A stretch of DNA of 64,000 nt from Stackebrandtia nassauensis DSM 44728 (GTDB lineage: Bacteria > Actinomycetota > Actinomycetes > Mycobacteriales > Micromonosporaceae): positions 1,178,001 through 1,242,000 of the forward strand of contig NC_013947.1 in assembly GCF_000024545.1 (NCBI RefSeq), in the 5' to 3' direction. The notes under the pieces were generated by a model. It made no database searches and was not told the DNA's origin. It worked only from the letters and a program-made list of their open reading frames with translations. The translations under genes and the position numbers were made by a program. Numbering within the stretch: position 1 is the first letter of the stretch; the number at the start of each line of letters is the position of its first letter. This document shows positions 28,736 through 38,478 of this stretch, in pieces.

Positions 28736-30910
28736 ATGAGCAGACTTACTTCGCGGCAGGGGCGATCGGTGGGCGCGGTGGTCGCGCTGGTCGCCGTGAT
28801 GATCGTCGGGACGTTCGCGGTGGCGACTCCGGCCAGCGCGGCGGGGCCCCGGTTGAAGTTGTCGGTGCTGTCGTCTCGGGCCGACGTGGTATCCGGGGGT
28901 GACGCCCTGATCCGGGTCACCGTCAAGGGTGTAGAGCCGCGACAGGTTCGGGTGGACGTGGACGGGGAGGACATCACCGGGAAGCTGCGGGAGGGTGACC
29001 GGCCGAATCGGCTGGAGGCGCTGGTGACGGGTCTGCCCGAAGGGGACAGCACGATCACCGCCGAGGCCGCCGACGACAGCGGCAGGCCGGACCGGCTGGT
29101 GGTGACGAACCATCCCGCCGTGGGGCCGATCTTCTCGGGGCCGCACCAGAAGCCGTTCATCTGTGACACCGCGCATTTCAAGCTCGCCGTCGGCGGCACC
29201 CTGGGGGAGCCGATCGATGCGGACTGCTCGGTCAAGACCAGAGTGGACTACGTGTATCGCAACGTGCACGGGGAGTTCCGGGCGCTGCCGCCGGACGTGA
29301 CTCGGCCCAAGGACCTGGCGTACACGACGACCAGCACCGGCGAGAACGTGCCGTACATCGTCCGGGTCGAGACCGGGACCCGGGACCGGGGCATCTACGA
29401 GACCTCGATCCTGCACGATCCACAAACGCCCGAGCCGGATCCGTGGACCCGGCCGGACGGGTGGAACGAGCGCCTGGTGTACAAGTTCGGCGGCGGTTGC
29501 CCGCGTGGGTGGTACATCCAGGGACGGGCCACGGCCGGGGTCGTCGACCATGGCCTGCTGTCGCGGGGGTACGCGGTGGCGTCGTCGACGTTGAACGTCT
29601 TCGGCAACAGCTGCAACGATCTGCTGGCCGCCGAGTCGATGTCGATGGTCAAGGAGCGGTTCGTCGAGAGCTACGGTCGTCCGGCGTTCACCCTGGGGCA
29701 CGGGGCTTCGGGTGGCGCGTACCAGTCGCACCAGATCGGCGACAACTATCCGGGCCTTGTGGACGGGATCCTGGTCGGGGCCAGTTTCCCGGAGGTGGGT
29801 TTCGCTACCATCCACACCATCACCGACGCGTGGCTGCTGCACCGGTACTTCACGGAGACCGCGCCGGGGCGGTTCACCGAGGAGCAGCAGAAGGCCATCT
29901 CGGGTTTCGGGGTGTGGAAGACACTGCCGAACCTGGCCTCGGCGGGGCGTCGTATCGATCCAAGGGTGTTCTGTCCCGCGCAGCTTCCGGTGGAGTTGCG
30001 GTACCACCCGCAGGACAACCCGGACGGGGCCCGCTGTGACGTGTACTCCCACACCGTCAACGTGTACGGCTGGGACGAGTCCGGCAACGCTCCCCGGCGG
30101 CCGTTGGACAACGTCGGGATTCCCTACGGCCTCAGGGCATTGACGCGCGGCGACATCTCGGTGGACGACTTCCTCGATCTCAACGACCGCATCGGCGGCT
30201 TCGACGCCGACGCGAACCTGATTCCCGAGCGCACCGAGGCCGACCTGGAGGCCACCGCGATCGCCTATCGCACCGGGCGGCTGCTCAACGGGGGCGGCGG
30301 CCTGTCGCGAATACCCATCGTGGACTACCGCGACTACCAGGACGACGCCTCCGGCGGCGACATCCATCTGCGGGTCCACGGCTTCGCCACCCGGGAGCGG
30401 TTGCGGGAGGCCAACGGGCGCACCGACAACCACGTGATGTTGACCGAGGAACGCGGCCACGGCGGCTTCAACACCGATCCGGCGACCGTGGCCGGGCGGG
30501 CGCTGTCGGAGCTGGACGCGTGGGTGACCGCCACGGCCGCCGACTCCGACCCCGCCGATTCGCGGCTGGACCGGATCGCGCGCAACCGGCCGCAGTGGCT
30601 TTCCGATTCGTGCTGGACCAAAGGCGATGCGCCGCAACGTATCTGGGAGAAGCAGCGTCCGGACACCAGCGGTTCCCGTTGTGCCGAGCTGTATCCGGTG
30701 TGGCCAACTCCACGTTTGGTCGCCGGCGGGCCGCTGGCCAATGACATCGTCAAATGCCAGGTCGTCGATCTGGGCGATACGAAAGTGGGGGCGAGACTGA
30801 CCGCCCGGCAACGCGACCGCGCCGAACGGGTCTTCCCGCACGGTGTCTGCGACTGGTCCCGTCCCGGTGTCGAGCAGCAGCCCCTGGAGGGCACCTGGCT
30901 GAAGTTCTGA
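28736..30910 (+). CDS. Secreted DUF6351-like alpha/beta hydrolase
   Basis: A 724-residue exported protein with a signal peptide to about residue 38 (TPASAAG). A beta-rich N-terminal domain of about 80 residues carries VSGGDALIRVTVKGV. The large remainder contains VYKFGGGCPRGWYIQGR and a nucleophile-elbow-like GHGASGGAY in a segment predicted as strand-turn-helix. This arrangement resembles DUF6351 proteins and, more distantly, tannase/feruloyl-esterase folds. Substrate is unknown; an extracellular esterase is a guess. ATG 28736 is chosen because the signal peptide begins there; an upstream GTG/ATG would add 11 basic residues. Confidence 0.7.
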   Translation: MSRLTSRQGRSVGAVVALVAVMIVGTFAVATPASAAGPRLKLSVLSSRADVVSGGDALIRVTVKGVEPRQVRVDVDGEDITGKLREGDRPNRLEALVTGLPEGDSTITAEAADDSGRPDRLVVTNHPAVGPIFSGPHQKPFICDTAHFKLAVGGTLGEPIDADCSVKTRVDYVYRNVHGEFRALPPDVTRPKDLAYTTTSTGENVPYIVRVETGTRDRGIYETSILHDPQTPEPDPWTRPDGWNERLVYKFGGGCPRGWYIQGRATAGVVDHGLLSRGYAVASSTLNVFGNSCNDLLAAESMSMVKERFVESYGRPAFTLGHGASGGAYQSHQIGDNYPGLVDGILVGASFPEVGFATIHTITDAWLLHRYFTETAPGRFTEEQQKAISGFGVWKTLPNLASAGRRIDPRVFCPAQLPVELRYHPQDNPDGARCDVYSHTVNVYGWDESGNAPRRPLDNVGIPYGLRALTRGDISVDDFLDLNDRIGGFDADANLIPERTEADLEATAIAYRTGRLLNGGGGLSRIPIVDYRDYQDDASGGDIHLRVHGFATRERLREANGRTDNHVMLTEERGHGGFNTDPATVAGRALSELDAWVTATAADSDPADSRLDRIARNRPQWLSDSCWTKGDAPQRIWEKQRPDTSGSRCAELYPVWPTPRLVAGGPLANDIVKCQVVDLGDTKVGARLTARQRDRAERVFPHGVCDWSRPGVEQQPLEGTWLKF

Positions 30911-30986
30911 GCAACGAGCGAATCCCCTGGTAGTGACGTCGCGTAATCAGTACAGGGAGTATTGTTGTCGATTCGTGATCACCATC

Positions 30987-31015
30987 TTGTCCGCGTGGCG
31001 CATACCCGCTATCGT
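30987..31015 (+). promoter_or_regulatory. Sigma-70-type promoter before the c-di-AMP riboswitch
   Basis: TTGTCC (30987-30992), a 17-base spacer, and TATCGT (31010-31015). It places the transcription start about 35-45 bases before the riboswitch aptamer, in the 316-base gap 30911-31226. Confidence 0.55.
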
Positions 31016-31057
31016 GGCCTGGAATCGTCGCCCCATTGTCGCGCCGCGAAACGGCGG

Positions 31058-31206
31058 ACACGACGGTTCACCGCCGAGTCACCCGAGGCCGGGTGAGCCG
31101 GGGACCCAACCGCCTCGCCGCCAGCGAGGAATGGGGTGAATCCGCGCCAACCATGCGGTAGGGCAGTCTTGCGCCCGAACCCGACAGCTAACCCGGTAGG
31201 CGGACG
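31058..31206 (+). promoter_or_regulatory. c-di-AMP riboswitch (ydaO/yuaA type)
   Basis: The conserved ydaO aptamer blocks occur in order: GAGTCACCCGAGGCCGGGTG, GCCGGGGACCCAA, GGGGTGAATCCGC, GGTAGGGC, and the hallmark CGAACCCGACAGCTAACCCG followed by GTAGGCGGAC. Actinobacterial members usually precede genes for secreted cell-wall hydrolases or related exported proteins and turn expression off when c-di-AMP is high. Here it lies 20 bases before a secreted coiled-coil protein gene. Outer boundaries are approximate. Confidence 0.92.
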
Positions 31207-31226
31207 AGACGAAAGAATTTGGAATC

Positions 31227-32201
31227 TTGACGAGACGTTCTGTCCGCAGCGCGCTGATAGTCGCGATCGCCGCGGCGGTCTCGCTTCTTCTCGTGCCGAT
31301 GTCGTCGCCCGCGTATGCCGAGGACGAGGTCCACAAGCTGGAGAAGAAGCTCGAGAAAGCCGCCGAGGCGTACAAGGACGCCAAGAAGGACCTCAAGGAC
31401 GCCGAGAAGAAGCAGAAGAAGCTGAAGAAGGACATCAAGGACGGCGAGAAGAAGGTCGAGGAGCTCACCGACGAGATCAACGACTTCGCTCAGGCCGCCT
31501 ACCTCAGCGGTGGGCTGCCGACCGCCACGGCCATCCTGACGTCCGGCTCCCCGCAGGAAGCCGTGCGCAGCCTCTCCACCATGAGCTTCCTGGGTGAGGA
31601 CGCCGCCGACGAGCTCGAGGACTTCCTCGCCGCGGCGGAGGAACTCGAGGCCGACAAGGACGCCCTCGACGACGAGATCGAAAAGGCCAAGAAGGCCGTC
31701 AAGAAAAAGAAGAAGGCACAGGACAGCCTCAAGGACCAGATCGACGAGATCAACGGCGGTCCGTCCAACGGCAGCGGCGGCGCGGCTGGGCAGGGCCCCG
31801 GCGGTGGCGGCAGCTGTTCCGAGACCGACCCCACCGGCACCGGCGGCTGTGTCACCCCGACGCTGCTGCACGCCTACAACGAGGCCCAGGACGCCGGATA
31901 CACCCGTTACACGAAGTGCTTCCGCAACCAGGACTCCGGCGAACACGGCAAGGGACGCGCCTGCGACTTCGCCGCGTCCGAGGGCGGCTTCGGCTCCGAC
32001 GCCACCGGCGGCGACCAGACCTACGGCGACAACCTCGCCGGATGGTTCGTCAACAACGCCGACGCACTGGGCGTCTACTACGTCATCTGGGACAATCAGA
32101 TCTGGATGGAGGGCACCGGCTGGGGTAACTACTCCAGTGGTCACACCGGTAATCCGTCCCAGGATCACACCGACCACGTCCATCTTTCGGTGAACTTATG
32201 A
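31227..32201 (+). CDS. Secreted coiled-coil protein under c-di-AMP riboswitch control
   Basis: A 324-residue exported protein. The signal peptide ends near residue 31 (SPAYAE). Residues ~33-180 form two long charged coiled-coil arms (Lys/Glu heptads) around a short SGGLPTATAILTSGSPQEAV hinge, like RipA/PcsB-type hydrolase activators. A Gly/Ser linker with Cys follows, then a ~110-residue globular domain with four Cys and RACDF, IWDNQIW and DHTDHVHLS motifs (ARB_07466-like). The terminal His/Asp cluster resembles a metal-peptidase site. The start is TTG 31227. The riboswitch suggests a role in cell-wall turnover or osmotic response. It is followed by a paralog. Confidence 0.8.
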   Translation: MTRRSVRSALIVAIAAAVSLLLVPMSSPAYAEDEVHKLEKKLEKAAEAYKDAKKDLKDAEKKQKKLKKDIKDGEKKVEELTDEINDFAQAAYLSGGLPTATAILTSGSPQEAVRSLSTMSFLGEDAADELEDFLAAAEELEADKDALDDEIEKAKKAVKKKKKAQDSLKDQIDEINGGPSNGSGGAAGQGPGGGGSCSETDPTGTGGCVTPTLLHAYNEAQDAGYTRYTKCFRNQDSGEHGKGRACDFAASEGGFGSDATGGDQTYGDNLAGWFVNNADALGVYYVIWDNQIWMEGTGWGNYSSGHTGNPSQDHTDHVHLSVNL

Positions 32202-32233
32202 CTCTGTAGGCGGACTACCAAGAAAGAACAACC

Positions 32234-33352
32234 GTGACCAACCCTTCCGTGCGTCGCCGAATACTGTCGCTGGTGATGGTCGGGCTATGCGCTCTGGTGT
32301 TGAGCGTCTTCGTCGCCCCCGCTGAGGCGGTGGCGAAGGAGGGCAACGTCAACAAGAAGCTCGACAAGGCCATCGACGAGTATCAGGAAGCCAAACAGGA
32401 CCTCGCCAAGTCCAAGGGCCGCAAGAAGACCATCAAGAAGGACATCGCCGACACCAAGAAGGACGTCAAGCGTCTGAAGGTCGAGGTCAACGAGTTCGCG
32501 GCCGCCGCCTACAAGAGCGGCGGCCTGCCACCGGCGGTGGAGATCCTGTCGGCGGGTGACCCCGACACGGCCGTCGACACCATCGCGATGACCAGTTACC
32601 TGGGCGAACAGTCGGGTCGCAAACTCAGCCAGCTCGTCAACGCCAAGGAGGACCTCGCCGCCGAGGAGGAATCACTCGACGACGAGATCGACAAGGGCGA
32701 GAAGGCCGAGAAGAAGATGAAGGACCTGCGTGACAAGGCGGCCCGGGACGTGGCCGCCGGAGGCGGGGACGCCGTCACCGGGCCCGCCGCCAGCAGCGCT
32801 CCACCGGCCGAAGCGGCGCCGCGCAACTCCGACGGCTCCTGGCCGGACGAGGGCTGTACCCAGGACGATCCGACCACCGGCGGCTGCATCTCGCCGCGGA
32901 TGGAACACGCCCTGGAGCAGGCGGTCATCGTGGGCTACAACAAGAAGACCTCGTGCTATCGCCCCTATGAGGACGGTGGTGACCACAACGAGGGCAAGGC
33001 CTGCGACTTCACGGTCGGCTCCAACGGGGCCGCCGCCAGCGGGGACGCCAAGACCTACGGCGACCACACCGCCGACTGGTTCGTCCAGAACGCCGACGCC
33101 CTGGGTGTCCGGGTCGTCATCTGGTACAACATGATCTGGAATCCGCTGCGGGGCGGCTGGCACGCCTACGACGGCGGCGGTACCGGAGATCCCAACTCCG
33201 ACCACACCAACCACGTACACGTGTCGATCTTGTTAGCCGGGCTCGGCCGCGCCGATGGCGCGGCCGAGCTTCTCACGGCTCCAGCGGGATTCAGTCGAAG
33301 TCCACCATGGAGTAGTTGCGCAGCTTCTCCAGCCGGTGGAACGAGTCGATGA
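32234..33352 (+). CDS. Secreted coiled-coil protein, paralog of preceding gene, with run-on C-terminus
   Basis: It is a 372-residue paralog with the same plan: signal peptide, Lys/Glu coiled coil with the [20 protein letters not shown] hinge, Pro/Ala linker, and a Cys-rich domain with KACDF, IWYNMIW and DHTNHVHVS. The domain ends near 33230, where the first copy stops. Here no stop follows. The frame continues about 40 residues through a terminator-like hairpin and 62 bases into the opposite glpX gene, so the tail is probably recent and non-functional. GTG 32234 is the start. The 32-base gap before it repeats the last bases of the riboswitch (GTAGGCGGAC at 32206). Confidence 0.78.
   Translation: MTNPSVRRRILSLVMVGLCALVLSVFVAPAEAVAKEGNVNKKLDKAIDEYQEAKQDLAKSKGRKKTIKKDIADTKKDVKRLKVEVNEFAAAAYKSGGLPPAVEILSAGDPDTAVDTIAMTSYLGEQSGRKLSQLVNAKEDLAAEEESLDDEIDKGEKAEKKMKDLRDKAARDVAAGGGDAVTGPAASSAPPAEAAPRNSDGSWPDEGCTQDDPTTGGCISPRMEHALEQAVIVGYNKKTSCYRPYEDGGDHNEGKACDFTVGSNGAAASGDAKTYGDHTADWFVQNADALGVRVVIWYNMIWNPLRGGWHAYDGGGTGDPNSDHTNHVHVSILLAGLGRADGAAELLTAPAGFSRSPPWSSCAASPAGGTSR
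33241..33269. terminator. Bidirectional hairpin between coiled-coil gene and glpX
   Basis: GCTCGGCCGCGCC (33241-33253), GAT loop, GGCGCGGCCGAGC (33257-33269): a perfect 13-bp stem between the conserved ends of two converging genes. It now lies inside the run-on tail of the upstream frame. Confidence 0.75.
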
Positions 33353-34298
33353 CCCGCGTCGTCCCGGACTTGGACCGCATCACGATGGACTGCGTGTAGG
33401 CGCCGCCGCGCTGGTAGCGCACCCCGCGCAGCAGGTCGCCGGAGGTGACGCCGGTGGCGCAGAAGAACATGTTCTCGCCGGTCACCAGGTCGCCCAGTTC
33501 CAGCACCCGGCCCAGGTCGTGACCGGCGTCGGTCGCCTTGACCCGTTCGGCGTCGTCCTTGGGCCACAGCCGGGCCTGCATGGCGCCGCCCAGACAGTGC
33601 AGCGCCACCGCGGTGATGATGCCCTCGGGGGTGCCGCCGATGCCCATCAGGACGTCGACGTCGCTGGCCTCGCGGGCCGCGGAGATGGCACCGGCGACGT
33701 CGCCGTCGGAGATGAACCGGATCCGGGCGCCGGTCTCGCGGATCTCCCGCACCAGGGTCTCGTGGCGGGGCCGGTCCAGGACGCACACGGTCACGTCCGA
33801 GACCGCCGAATGCTTGGCCTTGGCGATGCGGCGCAGGTTCTCATGCGTGGGGGCGGTGATGTCGATGACGTCGGCGCATTCGGGGCCGACGGCCAGTTTC
33901 TCCATGTAGAACACCGCCGAGGGGTCGAACATGGCGCCGCGTTCGGCCACGGCCAGCACCGCCAGCGCGTTGGGCATGCCCTTGGCCATCAGGGTGGTGC
34001 CGTCGATCGGGTCGACGGCGACGTCGACGCCCGCGCCGGTGCCGTCGCCCACCGACTCTCCGTTGTAGAGCATCGGGGCGTTGTCCTTCTCGCCCTCGCC
34101 GATGACGACGGTGCCGCGCATCGGCACCGAGTTGATGAGCTGACGCATCGCGTCCACGGCGGCCCCGTCGCCGCCCTCCTTGTCGCCGCGCCCCACCCAG
34201 CGTCCGGCGGCCATCGCGGCGGCCTCGGTGACCCGCACCAGATCCAGGCCGAGGTTGCGGTCGAGTTCTTCGGTTTTGCGGACGGACATACGTACCAC
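33291..34298 (-). CDS. glpX: Class II fructose-1,6-bisphosphatase
   Basis: A 335-residue GlpX-type phosphatase for gluconeogenesis. [14 protein letters not shown] and [13 protein letters not shown] carry the Li+-sensitive phosphatase metal-binding Glu and DPxDGT motifs, and [16 protein letters not shown] is a GlpX hallmark. Length is normal and the protein is cytosolic. The frame starts at GTG 34298; ATG 34289, three codons later, is a possible start. It is divergent from a DUF4245 gene, a neighbourhood common in actinobacteria. Confidence 0.94.
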   Translation of the reverse strand: MVRMSVRKTEELDRNLGLDLVRVTEAAAMAAGRWVGRGDKEGGDGAAVDAMRQLINSVPMRGTVVIGEGEKDNAPMLYNGESVGDGTGAGVDVAVDPIDGTTLMAKGMPNALAVLAVAERGAMFDPSAVFYMEKLAVGPECADVIDITAPTHENLRRIAKAKHSAVSDVTVCVLDRPRHETLVREIRETGARIRFISDGDVAGAISAAREASDVDVLMGIGGTPEGIITAVALHCLGGAMQARLWPKDDAERVKATDAGHDLGRVLELGDLVTGENMFFCATGVTSGDLLRGVRYQRGGAYTQSIVMRSKSGTTRVIDSFHRLEKLRNYSMVDFD

Positions 34299-34421
34299 TG
34301 CCTTTCAGGAAGCACTGCCTGACCGTTCGTGTGTGCTTCGCGCATCTTGGCAAACACCGGTGTCGTCACCATGAACAGGGTCGGTGGGCTGTGTTACGCG
34401 TCCATCGGCGAAAATCGGAGC

Positions 34422-34967
34422 ATGAGCACCGAAGCAGGACCCGCGCCCAAACGCGGTCGCCTCACCGCGCGACGCCCCCGGGACATGATCATCTCGCTGG
34501 CGATCCTGCTGGTGCCGATCGGACTGATCTTCGTCGGCTGGCGGTTCCTCATGGGCGATCAGGACGTCAATCCGGTGGACTTCAGCGAGACCGTCGGCGA
34601 GGCCGAACGGGCCGGGCTGCCGGTCGTCGAGCCGGACGGACTGTCCGGCGACTGGGTGCCGATCAGCCACAGCGTCGACGAGGAGAAGGGCGCCGTGACG
34701 TTGCGGATCGGGTACCTGACCCCGGACGAGGCGGGCTTGCAGCTGGTGGAGAGCGACGCGAAACCCGACGCGGTCATCGACGCGGCGCTGGGGGAGGAGA
34801 GCCCGACCAAGACCGGTTCGACCGAGGTCGCCGGACGGGAGTGGCAGACCTACACGACCGCCGACGGACACAGCGCCTTCGTGTCCACTGACGACGACAT
34901 GACCATCGCGGTGGTCGGGGACGCCGCGTCGCGGGAGCTGAAGGAGTTCACCGCCGCGCTCGACTGA
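34422..34967 (+). CDS. DUF4245 single-pass membrane protein
   Basis: A 181-residue protein starting MSTEAG. About 20 basic cytoplasmic residues are followed by one membrane helix (MIISLAILLVPIGLIFVGW) and an extracytoplasmic DUF4245 domain with GLSGDWVPISH and GREWQTYTTADGHSAFV. Function is unknown; the family is actinobacterial and commonly sits next to glpX, as here. ATG 34422 fits family starts; the frame extends 31 codons upstream without support. Confidence 0.82.
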   Translation: MSTEAGPAPKRGRLTARRPRDMIISLAILLVPIGLIFVGWRFLMGDQDVNPVDFSETVGEAERAGLPVVEPDGLSGDWVPISHSVDEEKGAVTLRIGYLTPDEAGLQLVESDAKPDAVIDAALGEESPTKTGSTEVAGREWQTYTTADGHSAFVSTDDDMTIAVVGDAASRELKEFTAALD

Positions 34968-35113
34968 GCGCCAATCTCGCAGCAATACGCAGGTCGCTTG
35001 CGGCGAATGCGCGATCGGTGATCACAACCGTTGACTTTTGTTTGAAGGCTTGGCTACGTTGGCGAAAATGTCTGCCCCCAGGCATTCGAACGCTTATCCC
35101 TAAGGAGCCAACG

Positions 35114-38100
35114 GTGAGGCCACCTGCCCGCCGATGGTGGATGACGGCGCTTGCCGGACTGTCCACCGTCGCACTGACCTTCCCGGCCGCCCCGGCGCAG
35201 GCCGCGGACGCCCCGACCATCGCATCCGACACCCTGACCGTGGAAGTGGACGGCGACTTCCCGCAGGTCGTCTCCTATACCGACAAGGCCAGCGGCGCCC
35301 GACTGGGCGGCAACGACGAGACCCTGGAAACGGTGCTGCTCAACGGAAAAGAACACAAACCAACGGTCACCAGCGAACCCGCCGCGAACGGTGTCGACTA
35401 CACCCTGGAGTTCCCCGACGCGGGCGGCACGGTCGTGACGACCCGGCTCAGCGTCGAGGAGTCCGTGGTGACCTTCGCGGTCACCGACATCGCCGAAGCG
35501 GCCGGGTTCACCCTCAACACCATCGCGATCCCCGGCCACCGACTGGTCACCGTCACCGAATCCGACAAGGACAACCAGATCGCGGCGGCCCGGCTGGAGG
35601 TGGACGCGTCCAAGGTGGACGACAAGATCTACTCGGTCGCGGCCGACACCCCCGCCGACGAGAAACCGCTGGGCTCCAACTACACCTTCGCCGCCGCCAA
35701 CGGTCTGGCCGCGGCCATCGAGACCAACGCCGTCACCGACGAGCCCGGCAAGGACAAGGACTCCGCCGAGAACGGCCGGGTGCTGCGCCAGGCGCGCTCC
35801 GGTGACGACGGCATGGAGGTCGGCCTGTGGAGCGGTGAGTGGACCTACCGCGGCAAGGGCGCCGGGGCCGGTGACACCGAGCCGCTGCCCAAGACGTCGA
35901 TCGTCATCACGACGGACCGCAACGCCGACGACAAGACCGACTGGCAGGACGCCGGTATCGCGGTGCGGGAACTGATGCCGACCCCGGTCGGCGCCGAGGA
36001 GACCCCGTACCGGGTGGTGCCGAGGATCCCGTTCAACATCGCCTCGCTGGCGACGCACCCGTTCACCAAGACCCTCGACGACACCAAACGGATCGCGCAG
36101 GCCACCGACGGTCTGGGCCAGTTCGTACTGCTGAAGGGCTACGGCTCCGAGGGCCACGACGCCGCGCACTCCGACTACGGCGGCAACTACAACCGCCGCG
36201 CCGGGGGCCTGGACGACCTCAACAAGCTGCTGTCCGCCGGGGACGAGTACAACGCCGAGTTCGGCGTGCACGTCAACGCCACCGAGTCCTATCCGGAGGC
36301 CAACTCGTTCTCCGACGACTTCGTGGACGCCTCCAAGAAGGGCTGGGCCTGGATGGACCAGTCGTACTACATCAACCAGCGTCCCGACCTGACCTCCGGC
36401 GCCATCATGGACCGGTTCGGTCAGCTCGACGAGGAGACCCGGGGCATGCTGGACTTCGTCTACATCGACGTGTACTACAGCCGGGGCTGGCTGGCCGACA
36501 GCCTGTCCCGCCGCCTCAACGAGCAGGGGCTGGCGGTGGCCAGCGAATGGTCGCACCGGTTGCCGTCGAACCAGATCTGGTCGCACTGGGCCAACGACCC
36601 CGACTACGGTCCCGACACCAGCCGTGGCATCAACTCGCACATCCTGCGGTTCGTGGGCAACCACACCAAGGACGTCTACGTGCCGCACGACCTTTTGGGC
36701 GGTTCCAAGATGTCCGACTTCGAGGGGTGGACCGGCGAGACCGACTACCCGAAGTTCCTCAACAACATCTTCGAGTTCAACCTGCCGACGAAGTTCCTGC
36801 AGCGCGCCCCGATCACCAACTGGGGCACCGAATCCATCACCCTGGCCGACGGCACGAAGGTCAGCGGATCGGAAGAGTCGCGCACCATCGCCACCGACTA
36901 CGGCACCGTCTATTCCGACGGCGCCTACCTGCTGCCGTGGCCCGGCCAGGAGGACGAGGCCAAGGCGTACCACTTCAACGCGAAGGGCGGCAAGTCCACC
37001 TTCGCGCTGGACCCGGCGATCGCGGACTCCGGTGAGGTCGACGTGTACGAGCTGACCGACGCCGGGCGCGAGAAGGCCGACTCGGTGAAGGTCGTCGACG
37101 GCCAGGTGACCATCGACGCGAAGAAGGGCGTGCCCTACGTCGTCGACGCCGGGGACTCCGCCGGATTCGCCGACGCCGAGTACGGCGAGGGCACCGCGCT
37201 GTCGGACCCGGGGTTCAACTCCGGCGACTTCGACCGCAACTGGGACGTCACCGGCAAGGCCTCGGTGAAGCGCAACGACCTGGGCCAGTACGAGGCCATC
37301 GTGGACGGAAAGGACGCCGCCTCGATCTCGCAGGAGACCCGCGAGCTGGAACCGGGCACCTACGCGGCCTCGGCCAACGTCGAGGTCACCGACGGCGCCA
37401 GCCGCACCTCGGGGTTGAGCGTCGAGGTCGACGGCCAGACCGAGTCGGCCACCATCGACCGCTCCACCCTGGTCAACACCAACAACTCCGACGAGAAGCA
37501 CGGCACGAAGTCGCAGCGGCTGCGCACCTTCTTCACCGTGACAGAAGGAAGCCGAGCAAAGCTGTCGCTCGACGCCGAGGCCGGGGACGGCGAGGTGGTG
37601 TTCGACGATGTCCGCATCGCCGAGGCCGAACGGCCGGTGGACGACGACGGCAACGTGTTCTGGGACTTCGAGAGCGTGGACGCGGGCTGGGGCCCGTTCC
37701 TGCGGGGGCAGGACGCCAACGCCAGTGACGCCAACTCGCACCTGTCGCAAAAGCACGCGCCGTACACACAGAAGGGCTGGAACGGAAAGGTCATCGACGA
37801 CGTCATCGACGGCGACTGGAGCATGAAGGCCTTCGAGTACAAGGCGCAGACGGCATACCGGACCTCGGCGGCCACGGTGGAGTTCAAGCCGGGCCACAAG
37901 TACCGGGTGAGTTTCGACTACGAGTCCGAGACGGCCGACAGTTACGGCTGGCTGTTGGGCGCCGACACCGCCGAGGGCGTCAAGGAACTGGAGGTCACCA
38001 CGATGGACAAGAAGACCGATCCGACGGCCTTCGTCCAGGAGTTCACGGTGGGTGACGAGGGCGATTACTTCGTCGGTCTCAAGCGCTTGCCGGGCAACGA

Positions 38101-38158
38101 CGACCAGCTGGAGTTCGTGCTCGACAACTTCACCGTCGAGGATCTCGGCGAGGCCTGA
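35114..38158 (+). CDS. Secreted endo-alpha-N-acetylgalactosaminidase (GH101)
   Basis: A 1014-residue exported enzyme. The signal peptide ends near residue 31 (APAQAAD). A galactose-mutarotase-like beta domain (~40-270) precedes the barrel. FVYIDVYY carries the probable nucleophile Asp452 and VASEWSH the acid/base Glu478, the GH101 pair. A C-terminal beta domain and carbohydrate-binding-like modules (CBM/F5-8 type, ~700-1010) follow. GH101 enzymes release Gal-beta-1,3-GalNAc from Ser/Thr of mucin-type glycoproteins. It is shorter than many pathogen homologs and has no LPXTG anchor, so it is probably released. GTG 35114 has AGGAG six bases upstream. A transporter operon follows a terminator. 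Confidence 0.85.
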   Translation: MRPPARRWWMTALAGLSTVALTFPAAPAQAADAPTIASDTLTVEVDGDFPQVVSYTDKASGARLGGNDETLETVLLNGKEHKPTVTSEPAANGVDYTLEFPDAGGTVVTTRLSVEESVVTFAVTDIAEAAGFTLNTIAIPGHRLVTVTESDKDNQIAAARLEVDASKVDDKIYSVAADTPADEKPLGSNYTFAAANGLAAAIETNAVTDEPGKDKDSAENGRVLRQARSGDDGMEVGLWSGEWTYRGKGAGAGDTEPLPKTSIVITTDRNADDKTDWQDAGIAVRELMPTPVGAEETPYRVVPRIPFNIASLATHPFTKTLDDTKRIAQATDGLGQFVLLKGYGSEGHDAAHSDYGGNYNRRAGGLDDLNKLLSAGDEYNAEFGVHVNATESYPEANSFSDDFVDASKKGWAWMDQSYYINQRPDLTSGAIMDRFGQLDEETRGMLDFVYIDVYYSRGWLADSLSRRLNEQGLAVASEWSHRLPSNQIWSHWANDPDYGPDTSRGINSHILRFVGNHTKDVYVPHDLLGGSKMSDFEGWTGETDYPKFLNNIFEFNLPTKFLQRAPITNWGTESITLADGTKVSGSEESRTIATDYGTVYSDGAYLLPWPGQEDEAKAYHFNAKGGKSTFALDPAIADSGEVDVYELTDAGREKADSVKVVDGQVTIDAKKGVPYVVDAGDSAGFADAEYGEGTALSDPGFNSGDFDRNWDVTGKASVKRNDLGQYEAIVDGKDAASISQETRELEPGTYAASANVEVTDGASRTSGLSVEVDGQTESATIDRSTLVNTNNSDEKHGTKSQRLRTFFTVTEGSRAKLSLDAEAGDGEVVFDDVRIAEAERPVDDDGNVFWDFESVDAGWGPFLRGQDANASDANSHLSQKHAPYTQKGWNGKVIDDVIDGDWSMKAFEYKAQTAYRTSAATVEFKPGHKYRVSFDYESETADSYGWLLGADTAEGVKELEVTTMDKKTDPTAFVQEFTVGDEGDYFVGLKRLPGNDDQLEFVLDNFTVEDLGEA

Positions 38159-38166
38159 GGCAACAC

Positions 38167-38211
38167 ACAAATGGCCTGCGCGAATTGATTGGAATCGCGC
38201 AGGCCATTTGT
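38167..38211 (+). terminator. Strong hairpin after GH101 gene
   Basis: ACAAATGGCCTGCGCGA (38167-38183) pairs perfectly over 17 bp with TCGCGCAGGCCATTTGT (38195-38211). It ends the GH101 transcript eight bases after the stop, with TTC beyond. Confidence 0.85.
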
Positions 38212-38478
38212 TCATAATGATCATCACGGCGTCGATTCGCGTCCGATGCCGGATTTTGGTTGCGGGGAATCCATAAAGCGGCGCATAAACTATTAAGGAA
38301 CTTAGATGTTCGCATGTCCGGATTTAAGTGAGGAATTGTTAACTGGCAAGGAAAGTCGAGCTGAACGGCAGTTGGTCGTTGCTGATTCGTGATGTTCGGC
38401 CCCTTCTAAAGCCCTTTACCTTCTTGTATGTTCATGGCCACGAGACCCAGGTCACCGAACGCCCCCGGGAGAGGTGGG
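38212..38478 (+). promoter_or_regulatory. Promoter region of the Opp/Dpp-type operon
   Basis: This 267-base gap is AT-rich for the window. It contains GTTAAC within AATTGTTAACTGG (about 38334-38346) and two similar CGGCAGTTGG/CGTTGCTG blocks. TATGTT near 38427 could be a -10. No gene is seen. The terminator before it shows that the transporter operon is transcribed separately from GH101. Confidence 0.35.

Noticed and set aside
35054-38227. 1057-residue frame on the minus strand opposite the GH101 gene
   Set aside because: It is the complement of a gene with clear signal peptide and catalytic motifs; the translation is Val/Gly/Arg-rich without domains.
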